From Omphalotus guepiniiformis (taxonomy: Eukaryota; Basidiomycota; Agaricomycetes; Agaricales; Omphalotaceae): a DNA stretch of 64,000 nucleotides. The notes below the pieces were generated by a model. That model had not been told where the DNA came from. It searched no databases and saw only the letters and a list, made by a program, of their open reading frames with translations. Where the stretch lies: assembly GCA_028554645.1 (NCBI GenBank), contig JAQOOI010000073.1, forward strand, positions 1 to 64,000, written 5' to 3'. Below, in pieces: positions 44,417-56,805 of this stretch (its first letter is position 1; every line of letters starts with the position of its first letter). The position numbers were made by a program, and so were the translations under genes.

Positions 44417-46986
44417 GTGACCCTGGCACCAATCCAATCCGAATTAGAGTCTGAGGGGAAGTGCTGTGAAAGTTGATAGAGAACGAGGAATTCGTGAGGT
44501 GTGGATGAATGGGGACTGTGGACCTAGGACGGTGTCGCACACCTGAAGCGCAAAGGAAGGAAGGAGGGAGGACGAAACGTTATACAATAGGTGTGGATCT
44601 TGTTATTATTTCGTAGGAATGCTCCCGTGTGAGTTATCAATAATCAGGAGACTCAGACAGCTAATACGGCCAATGCCATAGTATTGGTCTGATCTCCTTT
44701 GATTCTTGATGCATGATGGTCTGATTGATGAGCGCGGCGGTTTCGCCGTTGAATGAAGTAACGTACGAAACCGTGCGCGCCATTTCAATAGTTCCACATC
44801 AGCAAAGGATTCAGCATGACATCGGAGCTCTCTATATCCTCTCGAACCAAGTACGCAGTGGAGGACAACTCGTAGATTCAGCCCCTAGTCAAAGAAAGGT
44901 ATTATCTCGGTTGGCCGAGATGGACCGAAGAATATCAGGTTTAGAAGGAAGGAGGGGATGATGATGATGGAGTAGTTCGAATAGGAAGGGAAGATCATGA
45001 TATAATGATCGTATCAGAATAGTACATACCTTTACCTAGCGCAACGTGAGGAAACTCCTTAATAATCCATTCCAGAGAACATTCCAGTAGTAATTTGTGG
45101 GAACCAAGGAACGATGGGTGTCCCTCACAAACGCGGCGGGCGTAGTGCTGCGCTGCGGCACACTTTGTCACTGGCACGGCAAGATCAGGCAGCATCTTAC
45201 CTTCAATTTCTTAGATGTACTGTTGAACATACTAAATTGTGATGACCTGTCAGCGCTCAGCGGTAGCCAAAACATAACAGGTTCCTAGACGTTATATACT
45301 ATAGCCCGTGACTAACTCGACAACGATCTGATATATATGACTTACAAACATTGACGGAGTTTCATACGTAGATCGGAATCACTGGGGCAGGTGGGTTGTT
45401 TTTTGCTTGATTGAGTGTTGAATATGATATTAAAATTCGCCATGAGTGCGTGAAGCGATGCTTTGAAGCTGTATAATCATTGTATGTCTGACAGAACCGT
45501 AAACTCCGAGGTAGAGCGATGCTGAAGGAAGGCGATGTTACATATCATCTCAACAAATGACTTGAAGGCTCGCTCACCTAATGGTACGAATCAAGTCAAT
45601 GTCAGAACAACATGAGCAGTCAGCAACCCGTCCGCGTCAATGTCAAAAGCTTCAGGACATGTACGCATTACGAAGCGGCCCAAAGTGCCGTGGGCCGTGG
45701 CGTCACTCGAAGAGGCATTTTAGCTAAATTTAACCTGCGCGAGTACATTAACATAACTGTCCAAAGGCAAGCGAACTGCCTAAAACCTTGCGAGTTGCGA
45801 CGAAAAGTTAAGCGGGACTGGTGTAGCCATCTCATCATGCGCGCGCCCACAAATAGCAGCGTCCGCCCCGCCCCGCCCCAACGATTCCGGAATCCAAATA
45901 GGGGTAAGTACACGCACGCACCGGTCCTTACGTTTGTGTCTTGACTCAGCAGGGAGCCTGAGAAAACCAAAACCCAAAAGAATCGTCAATTGCAATATCA
46001 ACTATCACAAAACCAAAAAGTACCGAACCTTCGTCGGGCCCGTCCTTACGCTTGGTCATCCAGAACCCCCAAAAAACAGAGTCACAGTGGACAGCCTGAT
46101 CTTTGAATTGACACTGACAGTGAAAATGAAGACCGCATGTCCTTCTAGGTCCTTGTCCCTTGAACGTGATCACGGATTTAGAAAGTCCGAACGTGTCAGT
46201 TCAAACTTCAGAGATCGGCCCTAGGAATCAGGATGACATGGAAACGAGGGGGCTGAACCATGAAGGACATGATGTGAGAACCGGTCGACAGCACTTCGAA
46301 CCTGCTTCAAGCTTACTCAGAAATACACTGTATGCCCATGGCGCATGAGTCACGTCAGTTAGAGGGGTGGAAGACAAGACTGGAAGTAGTAGAGGAGACT
46401 GTTCTGTGTCAGATATCAAGGGGAGGAAAATCTGTATATGCAAGTGGTTATGCTGAAGACGAGAGGTAGAGCTCGAGAGAGAGAGAGAGAGAGAGAGAAA
46501 CCAAAGAGAAGAAACGAGAAATAGTTATGTAGCTATGTAGCAGTAAGAGGTCGAACAGGGAAAAAAAAGAATCCACTTCAGAATCATAACAAAAACAGCA
46601 TATATGATATGTACACGCACAAGCTTAAGAATAAAGATCCGAAGTTTGAAGAGACATAAAAAAGACTCACAAAAGAAAGCTATAACGAATGATAAAAAAC
46701 AAAGAAAAAAAAATTTGGTGAAAAAAAACTGATTCCTGAATTACTATAAATACGGTTTATGTATGTACCAAGGTTACGCGTACGGTACGACCCTGCTTGT
46801 CTTGTCATTCCTTGGCCCATCACATTATGGATAAGCGTATCGAAATGTCTCGGGAGATATATGGGTTGCACATCGTCTACTTCCATCCACCTCGACTAAC
46901 CTAACCCCGACTCCCCCTGCTCTGCTACGTAGACTTCGGCTCGCTAGTCTCTTTCCTAATGCCCTCAGTGAGAAATACACTGAAGC
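44417..46986. other. Intergenic, simple repeats only
   Basis: About 2.6 kb with no supported gene. A (GA)n run occurs at about 46468-46498 and A-rich tracts at about 46560-46730. The longest frame (45612-45944, +) is Arg/Cys-rich without family resemblance. The left end holds the G-alpha promoter, the right end the Vps74 3' flank. Confidence 0.5.
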
Positions 46987-48416
46987 CTATAACAACGAAT
47001 CCAGCTTCGACAAAACCTCCAACACACCCGCAATCAACTCAAACCCAAGATCTTCCCCTTCCTCCCCTCCACCTCCACCTCCACCCCCACTCCCACCATT
47101 CATCATCATCTCCTTCTTAACCTCCTGCAACAACCCCAAAATACTCTCCCTCGACCCATCACCAGAACTCCCAGTAGCAATCCTACTCCCAGTCCCTCCA
47201 GCCCTCTTCCTAGACCCAGGCGTAGACCCACCACCAAGCGTCCCAGTAGCAACACCAAAAGGCCAACAACTAAACTCCGCAAGTATATCATCCGCTCTCC
47301 CAAACGCTACCTCTCTCTCTTCATACCCCATTCTCCCAAATGCATTATCAAGTACGCTCGCGGTATACGCAGCACACACCAGGCATACCGCACGCATGAC
47401 GCGGCATTGTGTTCCCTCTTTGTCTAGCGCGGTCGAAGGTACGGTGGTCGTGGTGGCGGTAAGGAGAGAGACGACGCGAGAGATGATGGATTCTTTGACT
47501 CGCACGTCGGCGACGGGGTGTGTGGCCATATCAAAGAGTAGGAAATTACGCTTTTCGGTGCGTAGAACACCCTTGTCAACGAGTCCTTTCGCAAGTCGTT
47601 CACGAACTTGTTTAAGCTGGAACCCGATTTTGAGAACATTCCACGTTTCACCTAGTTGAAACATAGGTTAGGGTTAGATCGGGAATAGTGAGCAGAAGAA
47701 AAAGAATGGCGAGGGTAGTGAATAAAAACGACAGGGTAACACGTTTCACCACTTAGTAGGTCTACCCAATTGTTTATGCAGAGCTTTTCTCCACCACCAG
47801 CTATATTCGAAGTGCTACCCGGTGGATCCTGTTGAGCCTTCATCATCCGCAGCGTCTCGTCAAGAATAGTTTCGCCCGTCTGTCGTTCATCAATCACTTC
47901 CACAAGTCGTTCACTGAGTGGTACTCGACGACGATTAGGATCTCGTACGAGAGAAATTCGCCGCCGTAGAGCTAATTCCATAAGAATACACCCTCGAAGT
48001 GCATACGAGATATTGTCATTCCAAAACGAGAGATATCCCTACAAAACACCTTTTTCTTTAGCAAAAAAAGAGAGGTAAAACCCAAGAAACTAGCTTCGTC
48101 CCTGCTTATCCTTAATACCCAATAACAAAATCTCCTCCATAATCGTCAATTTAGGCATCTTCCCTCCAACTTTTCTTTCCTCCGCACCAACATCCTCCAA
48201 ATCTCGAGGGTCATAAGCAATTTTGCTTCCACCTTCAAAAGCAGACCCAGCGTGTGAGATACCGCCGCCATTTAACCCATTCGAAGATGATCCACTGCCA
48301 TTCACGCGAGGTGATGTGTCTCCGTCATCTGTACCTCCTGTCGATGTGGAAGATGAACCACCACCACCTCCGCCTCCTCCAACGCGTCGTCTTGAAAGAC
48401 CTCCTGCAGATGCCAT
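46987..48416 (-). CDS. VPS74: Golgi phosphoprotein 3 / Vps74 homologue
   Basis: Peripheral Golgi protein that binds PI4P and retains glycosyltransferases by linking them to COPI (established for yeast Vps74 and animal GOLPH3). Exon 1 (48416-48102) has a Gly/Ser-rich N-terminus with a basic RRR patch, then [17 protein letters not shown]. Exon 2 starts at 48038 with [20 protein letters not shown] followed by ELALRRRIS, the family signature. The next exon (after an intron starting near 47750) starts at [20 protein letters not shown] and includes [15 protein letters not shown], and the C-terminal GPP34 helices follow. A family-atypical Gly-rich, low-complexity insertion ([15 protein letters not shown], about 47110-47045) sits before the last helix. 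The first intron (48101-48039) begins GG rather than GT, although both flanking exons match the family exactly. Confidence 0.95.
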
Positions 48417-51400
48417 ATCGTAAGGTCCTGGCGGTTTGTTTAACGAGGGGTCAAGGAAAAGGGCAAAGATGACACTTCACAAGAGTCTGTTCTTGTCGTC
48501 GTCGTCGTCGTCGTCGTACCACCCACGAGCGTTGCCAAGTTTCGAGAGAAATCGAAAGCCAAGGAATTCACGCCCACGTAGCCAGTGATCCTTGTCAACC
48601 CCAAAAGAACCCAAGTGTGCGAGCTTTTCTTAAAAACGCGAAGCTCCGTGACACACAGATCACCTCCGAGTGAATACCGCCCAACCAATTTTTTTCTGAC
48701 CCGTTTGCTGTAATCTGAGAATTCGATGAGAAAGAGAAGAAAAGAGACAAAAGATGGGTGGGGAAGTGAGCACAGCAGCAACGTTAACGATGGAGTGTAA
48801 ACGCTGTTCTGTTCTGATCTGGCGGCTGGTCGGCGGACGTGCTGCGCTCGCTGTCCACGAAGCCGGTTTCGGCAGGACACGCACGTGATCAGCTTCCATA
48901 TTCGGGTCTTTGCCACCGGCCGGCCCCGGTGCCTCCCCAAGGTCGAGTTGCTGCGCCGCTGGTTGAACGCCTCCATTCATCATCCTCGCCACCATGACAA
49001 TAAATCCAACTCGAGTACTCCTTTCTTCACGATAGCATATGGTTTTAACTTCTTTCTTCTCCACAAGTTCGATCTGGACCCCTTGAAGAGCGGAAGTTTG
49101 GCTTTTCTTTTTTGGTCTGTCAAGTTCTAGGCCCGCCACTTCACCTATGTATTGAATATTGAGGATGCAGGTTCTGCTGCAGCACACTCGTCAGCGTAAT
49201 AGAAACATCTTGGTGAAATTACCTCTTGACATTCGAGATACTCCATCAAGTCGAAAAGAGACCAGACTTACGCTTATGATGTCAAAGAGCCTACCTACTC
49301 TTGAGACTGGACCTCGACCTCTGGAGGTACGTAGTGACTCTGGCTAGCCTTTTACAGCTTTCATATGTATGTATAATATTTTCATAAACAGTCAACCGAA
49401 CAGAAGGTTCACTGAAAACTACTTAAATGTTAGTCAGCAGCAAGCAGACAGGCACGAATTCTGGTTGTTCTACAAATTGAGGAATTCCTCGGAGTCATCG
49501 TCGAAGTATGTATGTATGGTGCGTGCCTTCGTCAATTGGAAAACCGCTTTCTTATGTACTCTACTCTATTGAAGGAACGAATTCACGCAACGCAATACTC
49601 AATCAACTCAAACAAAACAAATTACCCTTTATTTTCTGTTTTCGAAAATGAAAAAACACGTTGTCTATTTCGGTTCACTGTTCGACATACATCACTGCTT
49701 GGCTTGAACAAATCAAGGTTTCAATTCCTTTCGTTTTCAAACATTCAACCCGAATGTTCTTTTTCCACGGCAACATTCACCGGTTGCTAGTGGATGCCCG
49801 ACTAGCGACTATCATAGGAATCGGGTTGGCGTCGGGCATGGCATGGTAGATGCCGTGACGGGCGCTTCCGCTCACCTCAAGAGTCCTAGTCAAGACCGAC
49901 TGGGCGCAAAATGGAGATATTGGAGATATTGGTATGTACTACGTACGTATATTATGAACTATCGCGCCTCCGCGTACCCTGACTCGGAAATGCACAATCC
50001 CGAATGCCCGAATGCGAACGACAGATTTGGCTTTGACTTTCTGGAACTCCAACTTCCCTTCAAGCGTTTCCTATCCTCCGCGTTCTTTTGCTTGCGAGGT
50101 TTGTCTCGAACGTCCTGTTCTATCATATTCATGTGTGTGTGGAGGGGTCTAGGCTAACACTCAAGACGTTCTCCGAGTCCAACGCCACGGATATCTTACA
50201 AGAAAACTCGCTCGGAATAACAAACCATTTCAATAGCGCCTCTCTGCATGGAAGCGAGGGACAAGAACAAATCAAGTCATGGAGCATCATAACCCCGTTC
50301 CGCTCAATTTGGATGGAAGGACCTCCCTTAGGCCTTCGTCAGAATCGTCATTTCCGTGTCTTCATTTGGCCCACAGGTACACTCTCGTAACCCCGCGGAG
50401 GATGATGTAGTGTCCTATGTAGAAATCAACCCTCGACTCGGACCACGACATTACGCGTCAACCCTGCAAAAGAAGCTCGCATTAACGTTTGAAAAGGGGG
50501 TACGCAACTTCGTCGAGCGAATCGGAAAACATATACATAGGCCCTTTGCTCGGCGCTCGCCACTGCGCGCGTCTTCCCTCCCTGTTCTATCCGATGACGG
50601 GCCTGGAGCTTTGTTCTGGCCTACGAAAGCTAGAACTTGTGGCTGCTCAAACTCCACAGGCGAAAGCGTATTATTGGTCCTGAGGCCTGAGTCCTTTTGC
50701 TATTCAAACTCTTGCTGTTGACGTTGACGATTTCGTTGGAAGATAGGATCGTAATTGCCTAGGACCATGGTCGAGGGGTGTCTAGCCACCGAATCCGATG
50801 GATTCTGTCTTTTGCTACGTATACGCCATAACGCGAAACGCCTGATAATCAACGCTTACTTAAGCGACGCAGCTTTCATCTAATCTATTCTAATGGCAGA
50901 AGAGAAGGAAAACAGAAAGCGGGTCTCTTTCACACCGACTTGTTCAGGGTCGTGGGCGCGGGGAGGAGCGTAAAGTGGGTCGATGGAAATCCGAGGGCGC
51001 CGTCACCCGCTGTAGGGAACGTGTTCAAGCACTCTGAGGTGCTTGGATAACACTAAATGCGATTTTTCATACAACGACCTACGAAGGAATGGTTCCCGCC
51101 CAATGATTACAGCCTCATGTCTATCCTCGTGGGGTGGCAAAATCTATCAATATTCGCGTTATGTCTATGTCGAGCCCTTCGGAGAATTTTACTCTTCATA
51201 AATGGCCCCGAACCGACGATAAGTGAAACTTCCTTCCGGGTCCGCGAAATCAATATGGTTGTGGATCTAGACTTTTTTCTCTTTCTCCGAGGGATGTCGA
51301 TGGAGTTTTTGTTGAATTTGTCCTTAGGGCTTCGAGCAACTTCTTCCTTTCCGGCGTCCGACTGACGAACCGACGGCCCTGGCCACTCGCTATCGTTTTT

Positions 51401-52239
51401 GATCCTTTAAAATAATATACATTACACTTCTCCGGTTCCTCGCTTCCTGGAAAGGTCACCTTCGGACGCCCAGCTCTTCATCGACATCGGCTATACATAC
51501 CCTGCGTCATGCTCCAAACTCCCGTCAGAACGATTTGGTCTGTAAACATACATCAAAATTTCCCTTCTTCAATGTTTTTTTCACGTATATGTACTATGAC
51601 TAAAACCTACTGACTCGATGTTTTTATGTAGATACACTTATGTGCTATTGGGATCTGTGAGTCCGAATTGTTGGGTTTCGAGTCTAGTCCCGTAATAGCT
51701 GAACTTTATCGTGTTGTGCCTGGGACTTGCAACTGACTTCTTTCCCTCTTCGTCCTTTGTCCAATCATGTTAGTTTTGTCTCCTCAGGTGAGCCAGCCTC
51801 ATGGTGTCTTCACAACCATCTCCATCTGATGAACGCGGACGAGCGCGTTCCAGTAGAGACTTGTTAAGGCAAAACTTAATGATCGCGTCTCCATACTTTT
51901 TCTCACCGTCAGATCTTTCCGTTTTTGCCTCACGTCATGCGAATCTTGGGAACTTTGTGATGGGGCTCTCACACTCAGGAAACCCCTCACACCTCCCCTC
52001 TTGCCTTTCTTTCTTCTTTGGCTTTCATGAACACCTCGCAAAACTAGTCTTTTGGTGATTGTAGAGTTTGTTTCAAGACCCTAGGTTTCTCGTACGCGTC
52101 ACTTTCTTGTTGATATGGTAATAAAGAATTGACCCCCCATCGTGTTTCCTTTGTCCTTTGTTCCCTTTGTCGTGGCGTGGCGTTTTAGCTCTGTCCTTTC
52201 GACGCAACCTTTCGCTCATTATCCGACTCAATCATCAAG
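48417..52239. other. Long intergenic stretch, nothing assignable
   Basis: About 3.8 kb. A (GTC)n run lies at 48494-48520 in the Vps74 leader. Two overlapping minus-strand frames (48440-48976 and 48660-49187) lie upstream of VPS74; a TCVSCRN segment in one hints at a small Cys protein but nothing can be assigned. The plus frame 50356-50721 (121 codons) has no known relatives. Between 51000 and 52200 only short frames occur; the last part is the promoter of the next gene. Confidence 0.4.
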
Positions 52240-53414
52240 ATGTCGAGACCTCGTCGTTGTCCTTTCAGTCAATCCGTAGGTTCACCATCCCCTTTGTTCT
52301 TTGTCGACTAGATGATTGACTATCAAGTTAGTTGTCTGTGTCTACAAGTGCCACTTCTAGCCGAGCTTACACGACTCCTCCTCCAAGCGCACCACCAAGC
52401 GAACGCCGATGGTCCGATGTGATTCCACCGAAGACGGCGCTAACATTTGCTGTCGTCTGGGATCCTGAAGAAGAGATAGTCGCATTCTCTGGCGCTGAAC
52501 TCCTCGATGACCCTGGGACTGAAGACGCTTTCGTATCCCCATCCGATGCTTGCTCTCAAGTTCTCACAGTCGGGAGATCGACCCTTCCTTTGTCCGAAAA
52601 CACTGCAACAATGCAGTTCTTTCGTGAAAACTACGATTTTCTTTTCGTGGATGCCGCAAATTCGGACAGAGTACATCTCGGGAGGACACAGACATCGTCT
52701 ACGATGGGTGAAATCGATGTATACCTACGGGGGTCTTTGATGGGAAAAGCTCATCAGAATAACCGGTATTACTCTTGTTTGGAAAACTTGGATGGAGACT
52801 TTCAGTTCGATCCGAGGACATCATTTGCTAAAGTTTGGTTTCACAAACAAGGGGAGGTCGAGGAAGATACAGTAAGCGATGAAGGCTTCTTCGAGGTAGC
52901 GGTTGCTCCTCTGCCGGGGCAGCACGTGTCATCAGACCGTTCAGTGCGTTTCTTTACTTCCCGTTCTCATTCATTCATTCAAACTGACATCTTTTTGACT
53001 TTCCACCAGCGTGACTCTGTAAGCTCCGCATCTTCAACGGCCACTTCCGACTTCGTTTCTATAGAAAGCGACGATGCTTTCTCGGTCTGGTCTACTCTGG
53101 AGGCTCCAGAGTCGGCTACATACACGTATTTCCTATCTAAAGACCAACAAAGGCCACAGAAGAAACGACTTCGGAAAGCCCGACCTGCTGAACTTCCTGC
53201 TCCTCCATCTGAAGTTCTTCAGCGGGAAGTCTTCAGCCATCAGGTATCTTTACCTCCGCCTCCCCGTCCACGTAAGAAATCCACCGACTCGCGGACACGT
53301 TGTACTTCTTTGACTAGATTCGTTAGAGAGCTTTCCAGGAAAAACAAGCTCGTTACGGGGGAACGCTGGGTATGCATTGAAATCACTCAGGAAGTACGAC
53401 AGCAGCATATTTAG
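52240..53414 (+). CDS. WDP-motif family protein 1 (function unknown)
   Basis: I do not recognise a known domain. Three exons (52240-52275, 52332-52943, 53010-53414) give 350 residues; the second intron is 66 nt and stop-free, so an unspliced form would add 22 residues. The N-terminus is Ser/Thr/Pro-rich. The notable motif is PKTALTFAVVWDPEEEIVAF, followed by SGAELLDD. The middle is acidic and contains FRENYDFLFVDA and FAKVWFHKQGEVEED. A Ser-rich region and a basic stretch (KKRLRKARP) follow, and the chain ends with ELSRKNKLVTGERWVCIEIT. The WDP motif and the EWV-type C-terminus recur in the next gene, 1 kb downstream on the same strand, so the two are tandem paralogues. No signal peptide or membrane segment is seen. 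Confidence 0.72.
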
Positions 53415-54459
53415 GACTTTTGCCGTATCGGCACTTGTACATTCCATGCTGGACATGTCTTGATTTCTTGACGTTTCCTTTGCTTTTCCTTAGATTTTTC
53501 CACCCCCTACTTACTCTGTATTACCTCGGTGATTGTTTTCTTTTATGTGTATGTACTCGACATTGTAGAACCATCTTTGGTAATTGTAAAATAGCAGTAT
53601 GTACTTACCAGGCAGCGTAAGTAATGAACGAGAAAACACGTCGTTTAGTAGTATTGCAGACTTGTTGCGGACACGATTTGATAAGTTTGTAAATCACATT
53701 ACCTATCACTGAACCCAGGTACTTTTAGCTCGCAAATAGAGCTCATGAAGTGCCATAGGCCTGGCGTATGTCGCATGGACTCGTACTTCCAGTAATACCA
53801 AGTATAGGAATTCCAGTCAGGAACGCCGTAAAGATTTCCGAAAGGCCGAGAGCCCTACATAGTCTGTCACGGTTCGTGACTCATTTGTGACTACACGTGT
53901 TGTTTATCCTTTTGGTTTTCTCCCTTCCCCCTACCTGGACCAATACTTCTCACCGAAGTCTTGATCATTTCTTATAGACGATGGGCCGTTAAAAATTGGC
54001 AATTTCGCTTGGAGGACATGCTATCATGAATTTATTGGATCCTTCTTAAGTTCCAGTTGCCGATCATCCTGACCTACGAGATGTGCGTACCACTCTCATG
54101 GGACATGACAACCACATATGTCCCTATTTGGCCAGCCCTAGTGATCTCGGAGACAAGCGACGCAACAAGGAGCCGCCTCATGATGAATTCCTTTCTTTGT
54201 CTTTCACTTTCTTTCTCTGTGCTCCCTCCGGGTCGAGGGATCGTTTAAAAGGCACGTAGCTGCTCTTCTTATTGCTTTGGAGATACCTTTTTCTTTCATT
54301 CAGCTTTCTTTTGGTAAGGAGCTCTTTGTCTTTGACGCCTGGGAGTAGTTTGCTAACGCGGTTGCCCAGTTCTTTGTACTTTCTTAGAGATCGCTTTTTT
54401 CTTTTCCCTTTGCAAGTTGCTGCGGCCATTGATTGTACCACTACTTCAAAGCTAGCGTC
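53415..54459. other. Intergenic between the two WDP-motif paralogues
   Basis: About 1 kb without a supported gene. A minus-strand Lys/Arg-rich frame (54178-54441) arises from a T-rich tract and is probably chance. It must carry the terminator of the first and the promoter of the second paralogue. Confidence 0.5.
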
Positions 54460-56051
54460 ATGAAAGGATCAGGTCCTGCTCTGAAACTTGACACTACCAG
54501 TACTGATGTAAGTGCTCATGGTTGTTCTTCTTTCAGTCATCCTTCGCGTCTCATGCACGTTGATCTTACTTCCAGAATTTCCCTTCTAATTCTTCACCGG
54601 GCAGCCTAACGTCCTCGATACCCACTATCAGCTCCCTACCTACGCCTTCAGACACACCTCAGAGCCCATCACTAGGGTTCGCAGCAATATTGGACCCTAA
54701 CGATGGCGTCGTAATCTTCTCAGACCGACATCTTTCAGGCGTTGCCCAAGACGTTTCGGTCTCGCCTGTGAAATTTAACTATTGGGATTCTGATTCTTCA
54801 TCTCCAAAGACGCGTAGGAAAGAGGTTGATTCTATTGAAAAAGCAAGAGGTGCGTCTCATTGTTCATATCCCCTCCAATCGTTCCCTTTCAGCTAACGAA
54901 GACACGTAGAATCTCCTCAACGCATGCATCTAAGAAACTTTGGATTAGATACTGAGGCATATCTTCCTCCATTATCTGAGGTCTCGGACCAGGTTAGCGC
55001 TTTGCGCTTTCATTTGCACCCTTCGGCTGATGCATATCCGTGATATTAGGACTCGGTGTACTCTCAAGACAGCGCTTGTGTTGTCTATACTTCTCCGAAA
55101 CCTTGCCGTCCGGACGTTACACCAAAGTCTGCACTGACTTTTGCTGCGGTCTGGGATCCCGATCATGGGATGTCAACATATGCTGGCACGCACCTCTTTG
55201 ATCAAGAATCTCATCCCTTGGACGACATGAACGACGATAACGATACTTTAAAGCCCGAAGATATAGATTATTCGCGGTTTTCACGCGAAACTGTTTCGGG
55301 CAATCCATTCCATGATTCTATGCATCCTGACTGCGAACCCCATTTAGTGCGTTGTATGATCTCCGGCTGAACGGACTATGAACTGATTTGTCTTCTATCT
55401 TAGCCATCTCGATTCTCATGTACCACTACTTCAACCTCAAACTACGTCGAAGTTGACTTTCAAGAAGAAGTGGACAACAACAACAACGCCTACAGGCCTT
55501 ATAGATCGCCTGTTGATGATTTACAACCTGGTGATCTCCTCCCGGGATGGATGCCTCAAATATTCACACTCGGTTACACCAGACAATCATCTCAAGAGTC
55601 GCAGCGATTACCTATATCGGAACCTTTCCAACTAACAGGTTCTCTGTTGACTCGAAGACCAACAATTGCACCGAAGCGTTCAAAGAGTTGCCCTTCACAG
55701 CCAGGCAAACCGGACTATAGGTCCTACCCTCCTCCACTTCCCTTCGAAAGGTCGTATACTGCAAGCTTGCATAAATCAGATGCTCTGAACTCTCCTTCGC
55801 GGCGTGGTTTTGGTTTTGGAAGTGGCCGATTTCATAACATGCGTTCTGCTAGTACGGATACAGATGGTGCTAGCATTTCTTCTCGACGTTCTTCTCGACC
55901 TTCTACTCCAAGTCAACTCCGACCTCGACTGTCAGCTGTTCTAGGAAGACTAAAGAGCCAAAAGAGGCACTCTCCCGAAGAAGGCTGGGTTATAGTCGAT
56001 GTGACTTCTGTGATTCATCAGCGTGTTGTACGGATGGACGATTCTTATTGA
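54460..56051 (+). CDS. WDP-motif family protein 2 (function unknown, motif duplicated)
   Basis: Paralogue of the preceding gene. Five exons (54460-54507, 54576-54849, 54910-54992, 55050-55346, 55404-56051) give 449 residues in phase. The motif occurs twice: SLGFAAILDPNDGVVIFSDR in exon 2 and PKSALTFAAVWDPDHGMSTY in exon 4, suggesting an internal duplication. The second half is rich in Ser/Pro/Arg (SRRSSRPSTPSQLRPRL) with potential phosphosites. The end HSPEEGWVIVDVTSVIHQRV parallels the C-terminus of protein 1 (GERWVCIEITQEVRQQ). It lacks membrane segments and a signal peptide. Low-complexity composition suggests a disordered regulatory or scaffold protein; this is inference only. Confidence 0.72.
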
Positions 56052-56805
56052 ATATATGGGAAACTTTTGTAGTAAATTGTTTATAACTACGCTGTGCGTT
56101 TATGGGTACATACTGGTGAGATTTGGTGGGTAGTGGGGTGGGGGGTGGTAGTATATAGTGAACATTTAGAATTAACGAAACGAAACCTGAGACGAAGTGA
56201 CGTTCTTGATACCCTGTGACGTTTGTACTGTATATAGACTTATGTACATTTATGATGAAGGAACATTATGAAGAACATGCAGCATGGAGATATGGTTCTA
56301 TTGCATATCACGCCTTGTGACCTCGGTGTGAATGGGGTGGGTAGATAATAAGATATAGTGTAAGTAAGGTTTCGAGGCGAATTCTTTGCCCGGGGTCAAG
56401 GAGTACGTACTTCCTTCCCCCGCTGCGAAGGATACCGGGAATGCCGTTCACTACTAAGTAACGGAGCGCAAAGCTGCAAAGTCAATGTCAGCCCAGAACA
56501 TGATGAAACGTTCACAGAAGTGAATAGTAGGTAGTTAGAAACGTGCTGCGGAGCGCACCGATATGACCGAAGCAAAATCCTCATCTCTTTTGTCCTTACA
56601 ATGCCTCGGACACGAGGCCAAGTTCTTGGTCGACTTGAGCAAAAAGTTCCATGACACGAAAGAACGACTTTAACTTATTTTTGAAGTAGAATCGAACATA
56701 TACATACACGTTTTTACAAATCATCAGTACATGTACAAGTGGGTCGTTTTACTAACAAGTAACTTCATAATCCTTAGACTGTTCGATGGGCCAATGAGGC
56801 AGACA
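56052..56805. other. Convergent 3' intergenic region
   Basis: About 750 bp between two convergent stop codons; contains a G/T-rich run (gtagtggggtggggggtggtag, 56131-56152). No gene seen. Confidence 0.55.

Noticed and set aside
48440..49187. Two long overlapping minus-strand frames upstream of VPS74
   Set aside because: They overlap in different frames, contain a GTC-repeat-driven Thr run and have no conserved domain; probably leader or promoter sequence.
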